Of a DNA stretch of 64,000 nt, positions 33,908 to 47,125 are shown piece after piece. The notes beneath the pieces are model-generated. The model had not been told where the DNA came from. It saw only the letters and a list, made by a program, of their open reading frames with translations, and ran no database searches. The DNA is from Amphiduros pacificus (Eukaryota; Annelida; Polychaeta; Phyllodocida; Hesionidae). Location: the NCBI GenBank assembly GCA_949316495.1, contig OX439001.1:31060464-31124463 (forward strand), read 5' to 3'. The position numbers were made by a program, and so were the translations under genes. The first letter of the stretch is position 1; each line of letters starts with the position of its first letter.

Positions 33908-35490
33908 CATAGGCATCAGAGATGCATCAACCCTCAGCCCTGGTAACTCACAACATTCGCTCCACACAAAACGTCACTGCACCAAGGCAAATTGATGCAG
34001 GGGTAAAAAAAAACATAAAATCTACTTCCTTTGATAGCTTAGGTGTGTCAAGTATCATGAAACTGTCATCATTTACTCTAGAATTATTGAGATGATGGGC
34101 CGGTGACCTTGAAAAGCAGGTTAAGGTCACCGTCCATCAAACTCATCTGGGGTCTTCACCAGATGCTTATGTGTGTCAATTCTCATGAAGCTGCCATTAT
34201 TTGTTCTTGAGTTATTGCAATGTCGTGGATTTGACATAATTGTCCCTGTGACCTTGAAAAGTAGGTGAAGGTCAACATTCATCAAACTCTTTTGGGGTCT
34301 TTACTAGATGCTAATTTGTGTCAAATCTCATAAAGCTGCCATCATTTGTTCTCGAGTTATCGCAATGATGGGGATTTCATGGTACAATTGTCCCTGTGAC
34401 CTCGAAAAGTAGGTGAAGGTCATGTTTGGTCAAAGGAAGTCTGAGATCTTCACCAGATGCTTATGTGTGTCAAGTCTCATAAAGCTGCCATCATTTGTTC
34501 TTGAGTTACTGCGATGACAAGGATGATCTTGACAAGGATGATCTGTGACCTAGAAAAGTAGGTGAAGGTCATGTTTCATAAAAATTCTGAGGTTTTCACC
34601 AGATGCTTATGTGTGTCAAATCTCATAAAGCTGCCATCATTCGTTCTTGAGTTATTGTGATTCTTGGGATTTCACATAATTGTCCCTGTAACCTTGAAAA
34701 ATAGGTCAAGGTCGCCGTCCATCAAACTCCTCCGAGGTTTTCATCAGATGCTTAAGTGTGGTAAGTTTCATGAAGCTACCATCATTTGTTCTCGAGTTAT
34801 CACGATGACAAGGATGATTTCACATAATTGTCCCTTTGACCTTGAAAAGTAGGTGAAGGTCATGTTCCATCAAAGGAAGTCGGAGGTCGTCACCAGATGC
34901 TTATGTGTGTCAAGTCTCATAAAGCTGCCATCATTTGTTCTTGAGTTATTGCGATGACAAGGATGATTTCACATAATTGTCCCTGTGACGTTGAAAAATA
35001 GGTCAAGGTCGCCGTCCATCGAAATTCTCCAAGGTTTTCACCAGATGCTTATGTTTGTCAAGTTTCATGAAGCTGCCATCATTTGTTCTCGAGTTGTCGC
35101 GATGACAAGCATGATTTCAAATAATTGTCCATGTGACCTTGAAAAGTAGGTGAAGGTCATGTTCCATAGAAAAATTCTGAGGTCTTCACCAGATGCTTAT
35201 GTGTGTCAAATCTCATAAAGCTGCCATCAATTGTCCTTGAGTTATTGCGATTCTTGGGATTTCACATAATTGTCCCTGTGACCTTGAAAAATAGGTCAAG
35301 GTCGCTGTCCATCAAACTCGTCCGAGGTTTTCACCAGATGCTTATGTGTGTCAAGTTTCATGAAGCTGCCATCATTTGTTCTCGAGTTATCGCGATGACA
35401 AGGATGTTCGCTACAGACATACATACATACATACATACATACCCACGCCAGGAGTACTGCAATACCCTCAGCCTGATTACATCAGGGGCT
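33908..35490. mobile_element. Pearl/HINE-like nonautonomous element
   Basis: Present in the outer CACTG copy and absent from the same point of the inner copy (about 37920), so its limits are known to within a few bases. The left end has CAACCCTCAGCCCTGG. The body is a tandem core of about nine 147-bp units, followed by a CATA microsatellite (35419-35440) and a 3' end with the hairpin CCCTCAGCC...GGGGCTGAGGG. A tandem core, microsatellite and 3' hairpin match the remembered layout of bivalve pearl elements, now grouped with Helentron-derived HINEs. No coding capacity. Confidence 0.7.
34100..35410. repeat. 147-bp tandem repeat
   Basis: CCAGATGCTTATGTGTGTCA recurs at about 34157, 34303, 34453, 34600, 34745, 34894, 35041, 35187 and 35334, a 145-150 bp spacing. 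Each unit also carries TGACCTTGAAAA and GGTCAAGGTC-type words. Confidence 0.93.
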
Positions 35491-36748
35491 GAGGGTAAAA
35501 AGGTGAAACAAAATGACTGTTTATAAGATATTGAATAATTTGTGACTCTCTCGATTAAGGCCCATGATAGAACAGTGCACAAAACAGAAAAAGGTCATTG
35601 ACCTTGCATCAAAACAAGCAGTCCTGGAAGAAGACAAAATGCAATGTATATCAATCCTTGATATATGTGAACCATTTAACTGAGTCCTTGTACGAACATT
35701 GCATAAACTGTTGGAAGGTCAATGACCTTTATTTGAAACCAGCAATCCTGAAACAAAACAAACTGTACATCAAAGTATGTTTCTTGTCAATGACCTTGCA
35801 TCAAAATAAGTAGATATGAAACAAAACAAAAGGAAAGGTTGTGTAATGTATGGTTGTCATTGAATAACCATTCAAATTAAGGCTCTTGTGAGAACAGTAT
35901 GTGGACTTGTCATTGACCCTGTCTGAAAACTAGCACCTCTGAAACAAAACAAAAGACAATGTATGTTATATATTATATTTGACCTTGATGGTTTGATCTT
36001 TTCAATCAGCTCCCTTGTCAAAACAGTGCATAAACTCATAAAAGCTCATTGACCTTGCCTGGAGATATGCAGTCCTGAAACAGAGTAAAATCAAATTATA
36101 TTGTTACAGTAAAAAGTATATCCTTGGAGGTAGTGTTTTCAAGAAGAAAATGCCCTGCAAAACAATATTTCTTTTTCTACCGTCTAAATTCATACTGTTA
36201 AATGAATCATGATATGTAAATGGCATGTGGAGGTTTCAGCCTGTCACTGCTCCTGTATGGAAATGGACATTCAATGTGTTACAAGTCTGTTAAAATAATG
36301 TTTTGTGAGGCACACAAGTATCCTAGTCCTGCCTGCTCATCTGCTGTGTGAGTGTTTTCTGCCAAATGGTAATTTTCCAGGAAGTTAAACAAGATTTATA
36401 GGTCACCATTGATGTAATGAGGGGGTGAATGAATGCCCCTTGTCCCAGATGAAAGAAGATAAATTATATGACCGGATGACCCAGACTGATTAACCCCAAA
36501 ACATCTGGACATTTGCAAGAGTGGGAAAAAAGGGAAAACTATTGACAAGGATAATGTGTTCATGTCTCACATGCTGTCTGCAGTGTAAAACCAAACACCA
36601 ACTGAATTTCTATCAGTATCTAATTTATAACTCAGCAAATAAAAATGTCAACCAGAATTTGTCAAGAATTGTCAAGAAATGGATCTCTTCCCCAATGTAA
36701 CTTACAAACCAACATTGGCTGATATGTTGGCTTGTAGTGAACATATTT

Positions 36749-39700
36749 CACTGCGTGAAAAATTAGATTTACAAGAGGCCAATATGTATATATTGTTGAA
36801 GTAAATTTGAAATTAACATGACCTTTCAGACATATTTACAAACTGTAAATTGGCAATTTACAAGACCTTTAATGTATGCATCAAAGACAGTAAAGACCGG
36901 AATTTGCAAGCCTTTACAAAATCAGGAAAGATGTTAAATTTCAAATAAACAAGACAAATACAAGATACTATATGCTTGTAAAGATGAACAAGATGCATGT
37001 GAAAAGCTTTACTTGATCTTTACAAAATCAGAAAAGATGTTAAATTTCAAATAAACAAGACAAATACAAGATACTATATGCATGTAAAGATGAACAAGAT
37101 GCATGTGAAAAGCTTGTCAAATATGATCTTTACTTGGACACAAAATATGCTTAAATGTATTATTTTGACATTTACAATATTTAGCTAACTTAAAGATGCT
37201 TATATATAAAGACAGCATATTTACAAGAGAGATCTTTATTTGAAGGTTATACCTCAGGGCATTTGGATAATTGATAATAAAGGGCATTTGGATTTTTGCA
37301 CTGATGGCCATTGTTAGGAAAATAACAATTAAAAAGGTCATTGAAATAAAATTGCTGAAACAATCTGTCTGAAATGAAAATAATTTATAGAAATAAGAAT
37401 AACATACACATTTGAAAGACATTTCCAAAAATGGCAAAAGGTCATTGACCATGTCGGCACAAAAGTTTTCTAAAATACAGGTTCATTGTCCTTGAAAGGA
37501 AACAAGGAGCCTTACTACAAAACATAAATATCCTGAAACTATATGTGACCTTCTCAATCAAGTCCCTTGTTAGAGCTGTATCATTACTTGTAAAAGGTCA
37601 ATGACCTTGCCTGAAAATAAGCAGCCCTGAAACATAATTAAAATCAAGATATTTATCCTGGGTAGGTTGTGACCTTTTCAACCAGGGCCCTTATTATAAT
37701 AATGCACAAACAGCAAAAGTTTATTTACATAAAAAGGTCAATGCCCTAACATGGGAACAATCAATAGTGAAACAGGACAAGGCACATCATATTATTGAAT
37801 TTCAATCAAGGACCTTTTTCAGTAGTTGGTATCATTGAATTTTATAAGACCTTATTAATCAAGGTCTTTGTTAATGCAAAGAATAGTGATAGGTCATTGA
37901 CCTTTCATGTAAAAAAAAATAAAATAAAAAAGGTGAAACAAAATGACAGTTTATAAGATATTGAATAATTTGTGACTCTCTCAATTAAGGGCCTTGATAG
38001 AACAGTGCACAAAACAGAAAAAGGTCATTGACCTTGCATCAAAACAAGCAGTCCTGGAAGAAGACAAAATGCAATGTATATCAATCCTTGATATATGTGA
38101 ACCTTTTAATCTGTGAACATTTTGCATAAACTGTTGGAAGGTCATTGACCTTTATTTGAAACCAGCAATCCTGAAACAAAACAAACTGTACATCAAAGTA
38201 TGTTTCTTGTCAATGACCTTGCATCAAAATAAGTAGATATGAAACAAAACAAAGGGAAAGGTTGTGTAATGTATGGTTGTCATTGAATAATATGTAACCA
38301 TTCAAATCAAGGTCCTTGTGAGAACAGCATGTGGACTTGTCATTGACCCTGTCTGAAAACTAGCACCTCTGAAACAAAACAAAAGACAATGTATGTTATA
38401 TATTATATTTGACCTTGATGGTTTGATCTTTTCAATCATCTCCCTTGTCAAAACAGTGCATAAACTCGTAAAAGCTCATTGACCTTGCCTGGAGATATGC
38501 AGTCCTGAAACAGAGTAAAATCAAATTATATTGTTACAGTAAAAAATATATCCTTGGAGGTAGTGTTTTCTGGAGGAAACTGCCCTGCAAAACAATATTT
38601 CCTTTTTCTACCACCTAAATTCATACTGTTAAATGAACTATGATATGTAAATGGCATGTGGAGGTTTCAGCCTGTCACTGCTCCTGTATGGAAATGGACA
38701 TTCAATGTGTTACAAGTGTATTGAAATAATATTTAGTGAGGCACACAAGTATCCTAGTCCTGCCCGCTCATCTGCTGTGTGAGTGTTTTCTGCCAAATGG
38801 TAACTTTCCAGGAAGTTAAACAAGATTTATAGGTCACCATTGATGTAATGAGGGGGTGAATGAATGCCCCTTGTCCCAGATGAAAGAAGATAAATTATAT
38901 GACCGGATGACCCAGACTGATTAACCCCAAAACATCTGGACATTTGCAAGAGTGGGAAAAAAGGGAAAACTATTGACAAGGATAATGTGTTCATGTCTCA
39001 CATGCTGTCTGCAGTGTAAAACCAAACACCAACTGAATTTCTATCAGTATCTAATTTATAACTCAGCAAATAAAAATGTCAACCAGAATTTGTCAAGAAT
39101 TGTCAAGAAATGGATCTCTTCCCCAATGTAACTTACAAACCAATATTGGCTGATATCTTGACTTGTAGTGAACATATTTTCACTCTGAAAAGTCCTAACA
39201 GTATCTAAACAAGCTCAGGATCATGGAAATAGATATATCTAAGAGATCTGAATGTTGATTAGTACCATAAAGGTGTAAAAAAACGGCAGGCGCAATTTTA
39301 ATGTTTTATACCTTTTTGTCACTTCCCATCCAAGATTTCCTAATATCTTGGCTTGTAGTGAATATATTTTCACTCTGAAAAGACCAAACAGTATCTAGAC
39401 AACCTCATGAACATGGAAATAGAGATATCTAAGAGATTTGAATGTTGAATAGTACCATAAAGGTGTAAAAAACGGCAGGCGCGATTTTAATGTTTTATGC
39501 CTTTCTTGTCACTTCCCATGCAAGATTTGCTAATATCTTGGCTTGTAGTGAACATATTTTCACTCTAAAAAGACCAAACAGTATCTAAACAATGTCAGGA
39601 TCATGGTTATATAGATATCTAAGAGATCTGAATGTTGAATAGTACCATAAAGGTGTAAAAAACGGCAGGCGCGATTTTAATGTTTTATACCTTTCTTGTC

Positions 39701-42700
39701 ACTTCCCATGCAAGATTTGCTAATATCTTGGCTTGTAGTGAACATATTTTCACTCTGAAAAGACCAAACAGTATCTAAACAACCTCAGGATCATGGAAAT
39801 AGAGATATCTAAGAGATCTGAATGTTGAATAGTACCATAAAGGTGTAAAAAACGGCAGGCGCGATTTTAATGTTTTATACCTTTTTTGTCACTTCCCATC
39901 CAAGATTTGCTAATATCTTGGCTTGTAGTGAACATAATTTCACTCTGAAAAGACCAAACAGTATCTAAACAACCTCAGGATCATGAAAATAGAGATATCT
40001 AAGAGATCTGAATGTTGAATAGTACCATAAAGGTGTAAAAAACGGCAGGCGCGATTTTAATGTTTTATACCTTTCTTGTCACTTCCCATGCAAGATTTGC
40101 TAATATCTTGGCTTGTAGTGAACATATTTTCACTCTGGAAAGTCCTAACAGTATGTAAAGAACCTCAGGATCATGGAAATAGAGATATCTAAGAGATCTG
40201 AATGTTGATTAGTACCATAAAGGTGTAAAAAACGGCAGGCGCAATTTTAATGTTTTATACCTTTTTTGTCACTTCCCATCCAAGATTTGCTAATATCTTG
40301 GCTTGTAGTGAACATATTTTCACTTTGAAAAGTCCTAGCAGTATCTAAACAATGTCAGGATCATGGTTATATAGATATCTAAGAGATCTGAATGTTGAAT
40401 AGTACCATAAAAGTATAAAAAAAACGGCAGCGCAATTTACACAATTTTTTGACATTTTATACCCTCTCTTGTCACTTCAAATCCAAGATTTGCTAATATC
40501 TTGGCTTGTAGTGAACATATTTTCACTCTGAAAAGACCAAACAGTATCTAAACAACCTCAGGATCATGGAAATAGAGATATCTAAGAGATCTGAATGTTA
40601 ATTAGTACCATAAAGGTGTAAAAAACGGCAGGCGCGATTTTAATGTTTTATACCTTTCTTGTCACTTCCCATGCAAGATTTGCTAATATCTTGGCTTGTA
40701 GTGAACATATTTTCACTCTGAAAAGTCCTAACAGTATCTAAACAACCTCAGGATCATGGAAATAGAGATATCTAAGAGATCTGAATATCAAATGCTACCA
40801 TTCAGGTGTAAAAATCGGCAGGCGCAATTTTAATGTTTTATACCTTTCTTGTCACTTCCCATCCAAGATTTGCTAATATCTTGGCTTGTAGTGAACATAA
40901 TTTCACTCTGAAAAGACCAAACAGTATCTAAACAACCTCAGGATCATGGATATAGAGATATTTAAGAGATCTGTATGGTAAATAGTACCATAAAGGTGTA
41001 AAAAAACGGCAGTCGCGATTTTAATGTTTTTTACCTTTCTTGTCACTTCCCATCCAAGATTTGCTAATATCTTGGCTTGTAGTGAACATATTTTCACTCT
41101 GAAAAGACCAAACAGTATCTAAACAATGTCAGGATCATGGTTATATAGATATCTAAGAGATCTGAATGTTGAATAGTACCATAAAGGTGTAAAAAACGGC
41201 AGGCGCCTATTAATGTTTTATACCTTTCTTGTCACTTCCCATGCAAGATTTGCTAATATCTTGGTTTGTAGTGAACATATTTTCACTCTGAAAAGACCAA
41301 ACAGTATCTAAACAACCTCAGGATCATGGATATAGAGATACTTAAGAGATCTGTATGGTAAATAGTACCATAAAGGTGTAAAAAACGGCAGGCGCGATTT
41401 TAATGTTTTTTACCTTTCTTGTCACTTCCCATCCAAGATTTGCTAATATCTTGGCTTGTAGTGAACATATTTTCACTTTGAAAAGTCCTAACAGTATCTA
41501 AACAACCTCAGGATCATGGAAATAGAGATATCTAAGAGATCTGAATGTTGATTAGTACCATTAAGGTGTAAAAAACGGCAGGCGCAATTTTAATGTTTTA
41601 TACCTTTTTTGTCACTTCCCATGCAAGATTTGCTAATATCTTGGCTTGTAGTGAACATATTTTCACTCTGAAAAGACCAAACAGTATCTAAAGAACCTAA
41701 GGATCATGAAAATAGAGATATCTAAGAGATCTGAATGTTGAATAGTACAATAGAGGTGTAAAAACCCGCAGGCGCAATTTTTTTAATGTTTTATACCTTT
41801 TTTGTCACTTCCTATGCAAGATTTGCTAATATCTTGGCTTGTAGTGAACATATTTTCACTCTGAAAAGTCCTAACAGTATCTAAACAACCTCAGGATCAT
41901 GGAAATAGAGATATCTAAGAGATCTGAATGTTGAATAGTACCATAAAGGTGTAAAAAACGGCAGGCGCCTATTAATGTTTTATACCTTTCTTGTCACTTC
42001 CCATGCAAGATTTGCTAATATCTTGGCTTGTAGTGAACATATTTTCACTCTGAAAAGACCAAACAGTATCTAAACAACCTCAGGATCATGGATATAGAGA
42101 TACTTAAGAGATCTGTATGGTAAATAGTACCATAAAGGTGTAAAAAACGGCAGGCGCGATTTTAATGTTTTTTACCTTTCTTGTCACTTCCCATCCAAGA
42201 TTTGCTAATATCTTGGCTTGTAGTGAACATATTTTCACTTTGAAAAGACCAAACAGTATCTAAACAACCTCAGGATCATGGAAATAGAGATATCTAAGAG
42301 ATCTGAATGTTGAATAGTACCATAAAGGTGTAAAAAACGGCAGGCGCGATTTTAATGTTTTATACCTTTCTTGTCACTTCCCATCCAAGATTTGCTAATA
42401 TCTTGGCTTGTAGTGAACATATTTTCACTCTGGAAAGTCCTAACAGTATGTAAACAACCTTAGAATCATGGAAATAGAGATATCTAAGAGATCTGAATAT
42501 TGAATGGTACCATAAAGGTGTAAAAATCGGCAGGCGCGATTTTAATGTTTTATACCTTTCTTGTCACTTCCCATGCAAGATTTGCTAATATCTTGGCTTG
42601 TAGTGAACATATTTTCACTCTGAAAAGTCCTAACAGTATCTGAACAACCTGAGGAACATGCAAATAGAGATATCTTGTCACTTACAATGCAATATATAAT

Positions 42701-43211
42701 ATCCTGATGTAGTACTTTATCAATTTTTAAGTCCTCAAATAAAGTCCTCAAATGCACATTTTCCAATGTTGTATGCATATGTGCATATATGCAATTCCAA
42801 TAGCTACTAATCATAGAAGTAATTTTACATATTTATTTGTCCTTTCATGTGAAACTCTTTATGTAACATGTATAAAAAAATCCCTATTCTCATTTACATA
42901 TACGAATATATGATCAAAATGTCCAAGTTGAAAAATACAATTAACCATAATATTGATTAAAGGTGATATGAATATATACTGATATTAACAACATAAATAC
43001 AATATTGTAAAGACATTCAACAATCTTTACAACATTGTTTATGAACTGATATGTGCAATTTGATATATTTGGTAAAATACAACATATTTAAGCATTGTAA
43101 ATAAGTAAATGGTATTTACAAAATTGTTTATTAGCTGAAAGATCTTCATTGGTCTTTACAATGGAAAAACAATACATGTTTATTTTTGTAAATCTTATTT
43201 TTCGGGCAGTG
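36749..43211. mobile_element. Inner CACTG-ended transposon, inserted in its own kind
   Basis: A second, 6463-bp copy of the same family with the same termini. It is flanked by TTT (36746-36748, 43212-43214). Removing it rejoins GAACATATTT to TCACTCTG, exactly the satellite consensus, so it jumped into the first satellite monomer of the outer copy. It keeps left arm, about 18-19 satellite units and right arm. The left arm differs from the outer arm by only a few bases, so the family moved recently. Its right arm is about 150 bp longer than the outer one. Confidence 0.9.
39150..42690. repeat. 189-bp satellite array, inner transposon
   Basis: About 18-19 head-to-tail monomers of about 189 bp, recognised by GTGAACATATTTTCACTCTG, AGAGATATCTAAGAGATCTG and AACGGCAGGCGCGATTTTAA. 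Monomers are roughly 90-97% alike by eye. Open frames across it are artefacts. Confidence 0.97.
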
Positions 43212-45345
43212 TTTTCACTCTGAAATGTCCTAATAGTATCTAAACGACCTCAGGATCATGTAAATAGAGATATCTAAGAGATCTGAATGTTGAATAGTAC
43301 CATAAAGGTGTAAAAAACGGCAGGCGCAATTTTAATGTTTTATACCATTCTTGTCACTTCCCATCCAAGATTTGCTAATATCTTGGCTTGTAGTGAACAT
43401 ATTTTCACTCTGAAAAGTCCTAACAGTATCTAAACAACCTAAGGATCATGGAAATATAGATATCTAAGAGATCTGAATGTTGAATAGTACCATAAAGGTG
43501 TAAAAAACGGCAGGCGCGATTTTAATGTTTTATACATTTCTTGTCACTTCCCATCCATGATTTGCTAATATCTTGGCTTGTAGTGAACATATTTTCACTC
43601 TGAAAAGTCCTAACAGTATCTAAACAACCTCAGGATCATGGAAATAGAGATATCTAAGAGATCTGAGTATTAAATAGTACCATAAACGTGTAAAAAACGG
43701 CAGGCGCGATTTTAATGTTTTATACATTTCTTGTCACTTCCCATCCCAGATTTGCTAATATCTTGGCTTGTAGTGAACATATTTTCACTCTGAAAAGTCC
43801 TAATAGTATCTAAAGGACCTCAGTATCATGAAAATAGAGACATCTAAGAGATCTGAGTCTTGAATAGTGCCATAAAAGTATAAAAAACGGCAGGCGCAAT
43901 CTACACAATTTTTTGACATTCTATACCCTCTCTTGTCACTTACAATCCAAGATTTGCTTATATCTTCGTTTGCAGTGAACATATTTTCACTCTGAAAAGT
44001 CCTAACAGTATCTAGACAACCCCAAGATCATGGAAATAGAGATATCTAAGAGATCTGAATATTGAATAGTACCATAAAGCTGTAAAAAACGGCAGGCGTG
44101 ATTTTAATGTTTTATACATTTCTTGTCACTTCCCATCCAAGATTTGCTAATATCTTGTCTTGTAGTGAACATATTTTCACTCTGAAAAGTCCTAACAGTA
44201 TCTAAACAACCTCAGGATCATGGAAATAGAGATATCTAAGAGATCTGTATGATAAATAGTACCATAAAGGTGTAAAAAACGGCAGGCGCGATTTTAATGT
44301 TTTATTTTTTTCTTGGCACTTCAAATCCAAGATTTGCTAATATTTTGGCTTGTAGTGAACATATTTTCACTCTGAAAAGTCCTAACAGTATCTAAACAAC
44401 CTCAGGATCATGCAAATATAGATATCTAAGAGATCTGAATGTTGAATAGTACCATAAAGGTGTAAAGAACGGCCGGCGAGATTTTAATGTTTTATACATT
44501 TCTTGTCACTTCCCATCTAAGATTTGCTAATATCTTGGCTTGTAGTGAACATATTTTCACTCTGAAAAGACCAAACAGTATCAAAACAACCTCAGGATCA
44601 TGGATAAAGAGATATCTAAGAGATCTGTCTGCTAAATAGTACCATATAGGTGTAAAAAACGGCAGGCGCGATTTTAATGTTTTATATCTTTCTTGGCACT
44701 TCAAATCCAAGATTTGCTAATATTTTGGCTTGTAGTGAACATATTTTCACTCTGAAAAGTCCTAACAGTATCAAAACAACCTCAGGATCATGGAAATAGA
44801 GATATCTAAGATATCTGAGTATTGAATAGTACCATAAAGGTGTAAAAAACGGCAGGCGCGATTTTAATGTTTTATACATTTCTTGTCACTTCCCATCCAA
44901 GATTTGCTAATATCTTGGCTTGTAGTGAACATATTTTCACTCTGAAAAGTCCTAACAGTATCTAAACAACCTCAGGATCATGAAAATATAGATATCAAAG
45001 AGATTTGAATGTTAAATAGTACCATAAAGGTGTAAAAAAACGGCAGGCGCGATTTTAATGTTTTATACCTTTCTTGTCACTTCCCATCCAAGATTTGCTA
45101 ATATCTTGGCTTGTAGTGAACATATTTTCACTCTGAAAAGTCCTAATAGTATCTAAACGACCTCAGGACCATGAAAATAGAGACATCTAAGAGATCTGTA
45201 TGATAAATAGTACCATAAAGGTGTAAAAAACGGCAGGCGCGATTTTAATGTTTTATACCATTCTTGTCACTTCCTATCCAAGCTAATATCTTGGCTTGTA
45301 GTGAACATATTTTCACTTTGAAAAGCCCTACCAGTATCTGAACAA
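43212..45345. repeat. 189-bp satellite array, outer transposon
   Basis: About 11 monomers of the same satellite, continuing from the truncated monomer left of the inner insertion (36690-36748). It ends, like the inner array, in the phrase AACAACCTGAGGAACATGCA that begins the right arm. Confidence 0.97.
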
Positions 45346-45764
45346 CCTGAGGAACATGCAAATAGAGATATCTTGTCACTTACAATGCAATATATAATAT
45401 CCTGATGTAGTAATTTATCAATTTTTTAAGTCCTCAAATAAAGTCCTCAAATGCACATTTTCCAATGTTGTATGCATATGTGGATATATGCAATTCCAAG
45501 AGCTATTGATTAAAGGTGATATGAATATATACTGATATTAACAACATAAATACAATATTGTAAAGACATTCAACAATCTTTACAACATTGTTTATGAACT
45601 GATATGTGCAATTTGATATATTTGGTAAAATACAACATATTTAAGCATTGTAAATAAGTAAATGGTATTTACAAAATTGTTTATTAGCTGAAAGATCTTC
45701 ATTGGTCTTTACAATGGAAAAACAATACATGTTTATTTTTGTAAATCTTATTTTTCGGGCAGTG

Positions 45765-47125
45765 TATGGGCTAGTCTATATTCATCTGAGAATTTTAGAG
45801 CTATTACTTTAAGTAGTATTTTATGTAAATCACTTGACATAATTGTACTTATAAAGGAGGAAGATAGGTTATGCACCAGCAACCTTCAATTTGGTTTTAA
45901 ACAGAATTCATCTACTAGCCTATGCACTGCACTGATACATGAAACCATCTCATATTATGTACATAGTGGATCTAATGTATATGGTATGATGCTAGATGCC
46001 AGCAAAGCATTTGACAGGGTAAATTACTGTAAATTGTTTAGAATTATGCTTGGGAGAAATATCTGTCCATTATATTGTAGATTACTGTTGAACATGTATG
46101 TTAATCAGAAGTTAAGAGTGAAATGGAATTCAACTCATTCCTCTTATTCTAATGTATCCAATGGTGTGAAGCAAGGGGGAATTACTTCTCCTATTTTGTT
46201 CTGTGTATATATGGATGGCCTTTTGAATGAGTTGGAAGCCAGTGGGGTTGGTTGTTTTATGGGAGGTGTATTTGCTGGAGCATCAGGTTATGCTGATGAC
46301 ATAAAACTATTAACACCCAGTGTTATGGCCCTTAAAAGGTTGGCCCATATATGTGAATGTTATGCGGATAGATATGATGTACTTTTTAATGGTAAGAAGA
46401 GTCTCCTTATTATTTATAAATGTACTAAAACCAGACCTCCTGATCCCGGTATTACTATTAATAATGTCTCACGGGTGCAGGAGGTTACTCATCTGGGACA
46501 TTATATGTGCGAAGACATTTATAAGTTCAGTGCCGCTAAATGTGTTGGTGATTTTAACAAGCAGTGTAATATGTTCTTTGCTTCTTATAAACATGCAAAT
46601 TCACATGTAAGAAATATTTTATTTCATAAATATTGTACAGCATTTTATGGTAGCCAGGCACTGCCACTGTTTAATAACTGTATGAACGATCTAAATGTAG
46701 CATGGAGAAAGGCTATACGCAGAGTGTGGCGTGTCCCTTGGACAACACATTGTAGATTATTACGACACCTAGCAGAATGTATAGATATTGAATTATCGTT
46801 TGCCAAAAGATGTATTAACTTCCTTAAAATGGCAATGAAGTCAGACAATGTTGCTGTACGAACAATCACTAATATGGGATTTAATGGACTACACTCTGTT
46901 ATTGTGGGCAATATGAGAGCCATGATGTCTAGATTTAACATGGAAGTATGCAATGTGTATAAAACATGGAATGCAAGATGTAAGAATGATACTGAAAGTA
47001 TACGATTATGGGAACAAATTAGAGAGTTATGTGAGTGGAGGGATAAGTGTAACGACACATTCCTAAGCAGAGAGGAGAGCAAAACTGTCATTGACTTTTT
47101 ATGTACTTTTAAAAAATTTTTTTAA
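45765..47125 (+). pseudogene. LINE 3 RT C-terminal half
   Basis: RT palm and C-terminal region. Motif A is MMLDASKAFDRVNY (about 45990), then NGVKQGGITSPILF, and the catalytic box is SGYADDIKLL (about 46290). Both Asp pairs needed for catalysis are kept. The frame is open from the insertion boundary (except a possible minor change before 45986) through a stop at 47125. There is no RNase H. The C-terminal Cys/His pattern is weak. Confidence 0.85.

Larger units (their letters stand above)
33400..36060. repeat. Degenerate left-arm repeats with AGGTCANTGACCT
   Basis: The noncoding left arm of the outer transposon is a decayed series of units of about 130-150 bp around the perfect 13-bp palindrome AGGTCANTGACCT (33557, 33868, 35592, 35716), with imperfect versions near 33404, 33697, 35790, 35912 and 36045. 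The inner copy keeps four perfect ones (37595, 37891, 38022, 38139). Confidence 0.8.
32701..45764. mobile_element. Outer CACTG-ended DNA transposon (CACTA-like)
   Basis: Left terminus CACTGC..GAAAAAT.AGATTTACA at 32701; right terminus its reverse complement ending at 45764 (about 24 bp with three or four differences). The 3-bp duplication TAT (32698-32700, 45765-45767) is confirmed because deleting the element restores the LINE reading frame. CACTG/CACTA ends plus 3-bp duplications fit the EnSpm/CACTA group (CMC superfamily). Both ends are dense in TTTACAA/TTGTAAA words, like the subterminal repeats CACTA transposases bind. No transposase is encoded, so it is nonautonomous. Without the inner copy it is about 6.6 kb: left arm, 189-bp satellite, right arm, plus a pearl-like insertion. 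Confidence 0.88.

Noticed and set aside
34100-35410. Nuclear receptor half-sites in the 147-bp repeat as a regulatory array
   Set aside because: Half-sites here are not in a fixed dimer arrangement; only the AGGTCANTGACCT palindromes elsewhere in the arm are kept as a finding.
40903-44879. Frames of 60-72 codons in the 189-bp arrays
   Set aside because: Satellite translation; monomer length and indels keep changing the frame.
46645-47091. 148-codon minus-strand frame
   Set aside because: Antisense shadow of the LINE 3 reverse transcriptase.
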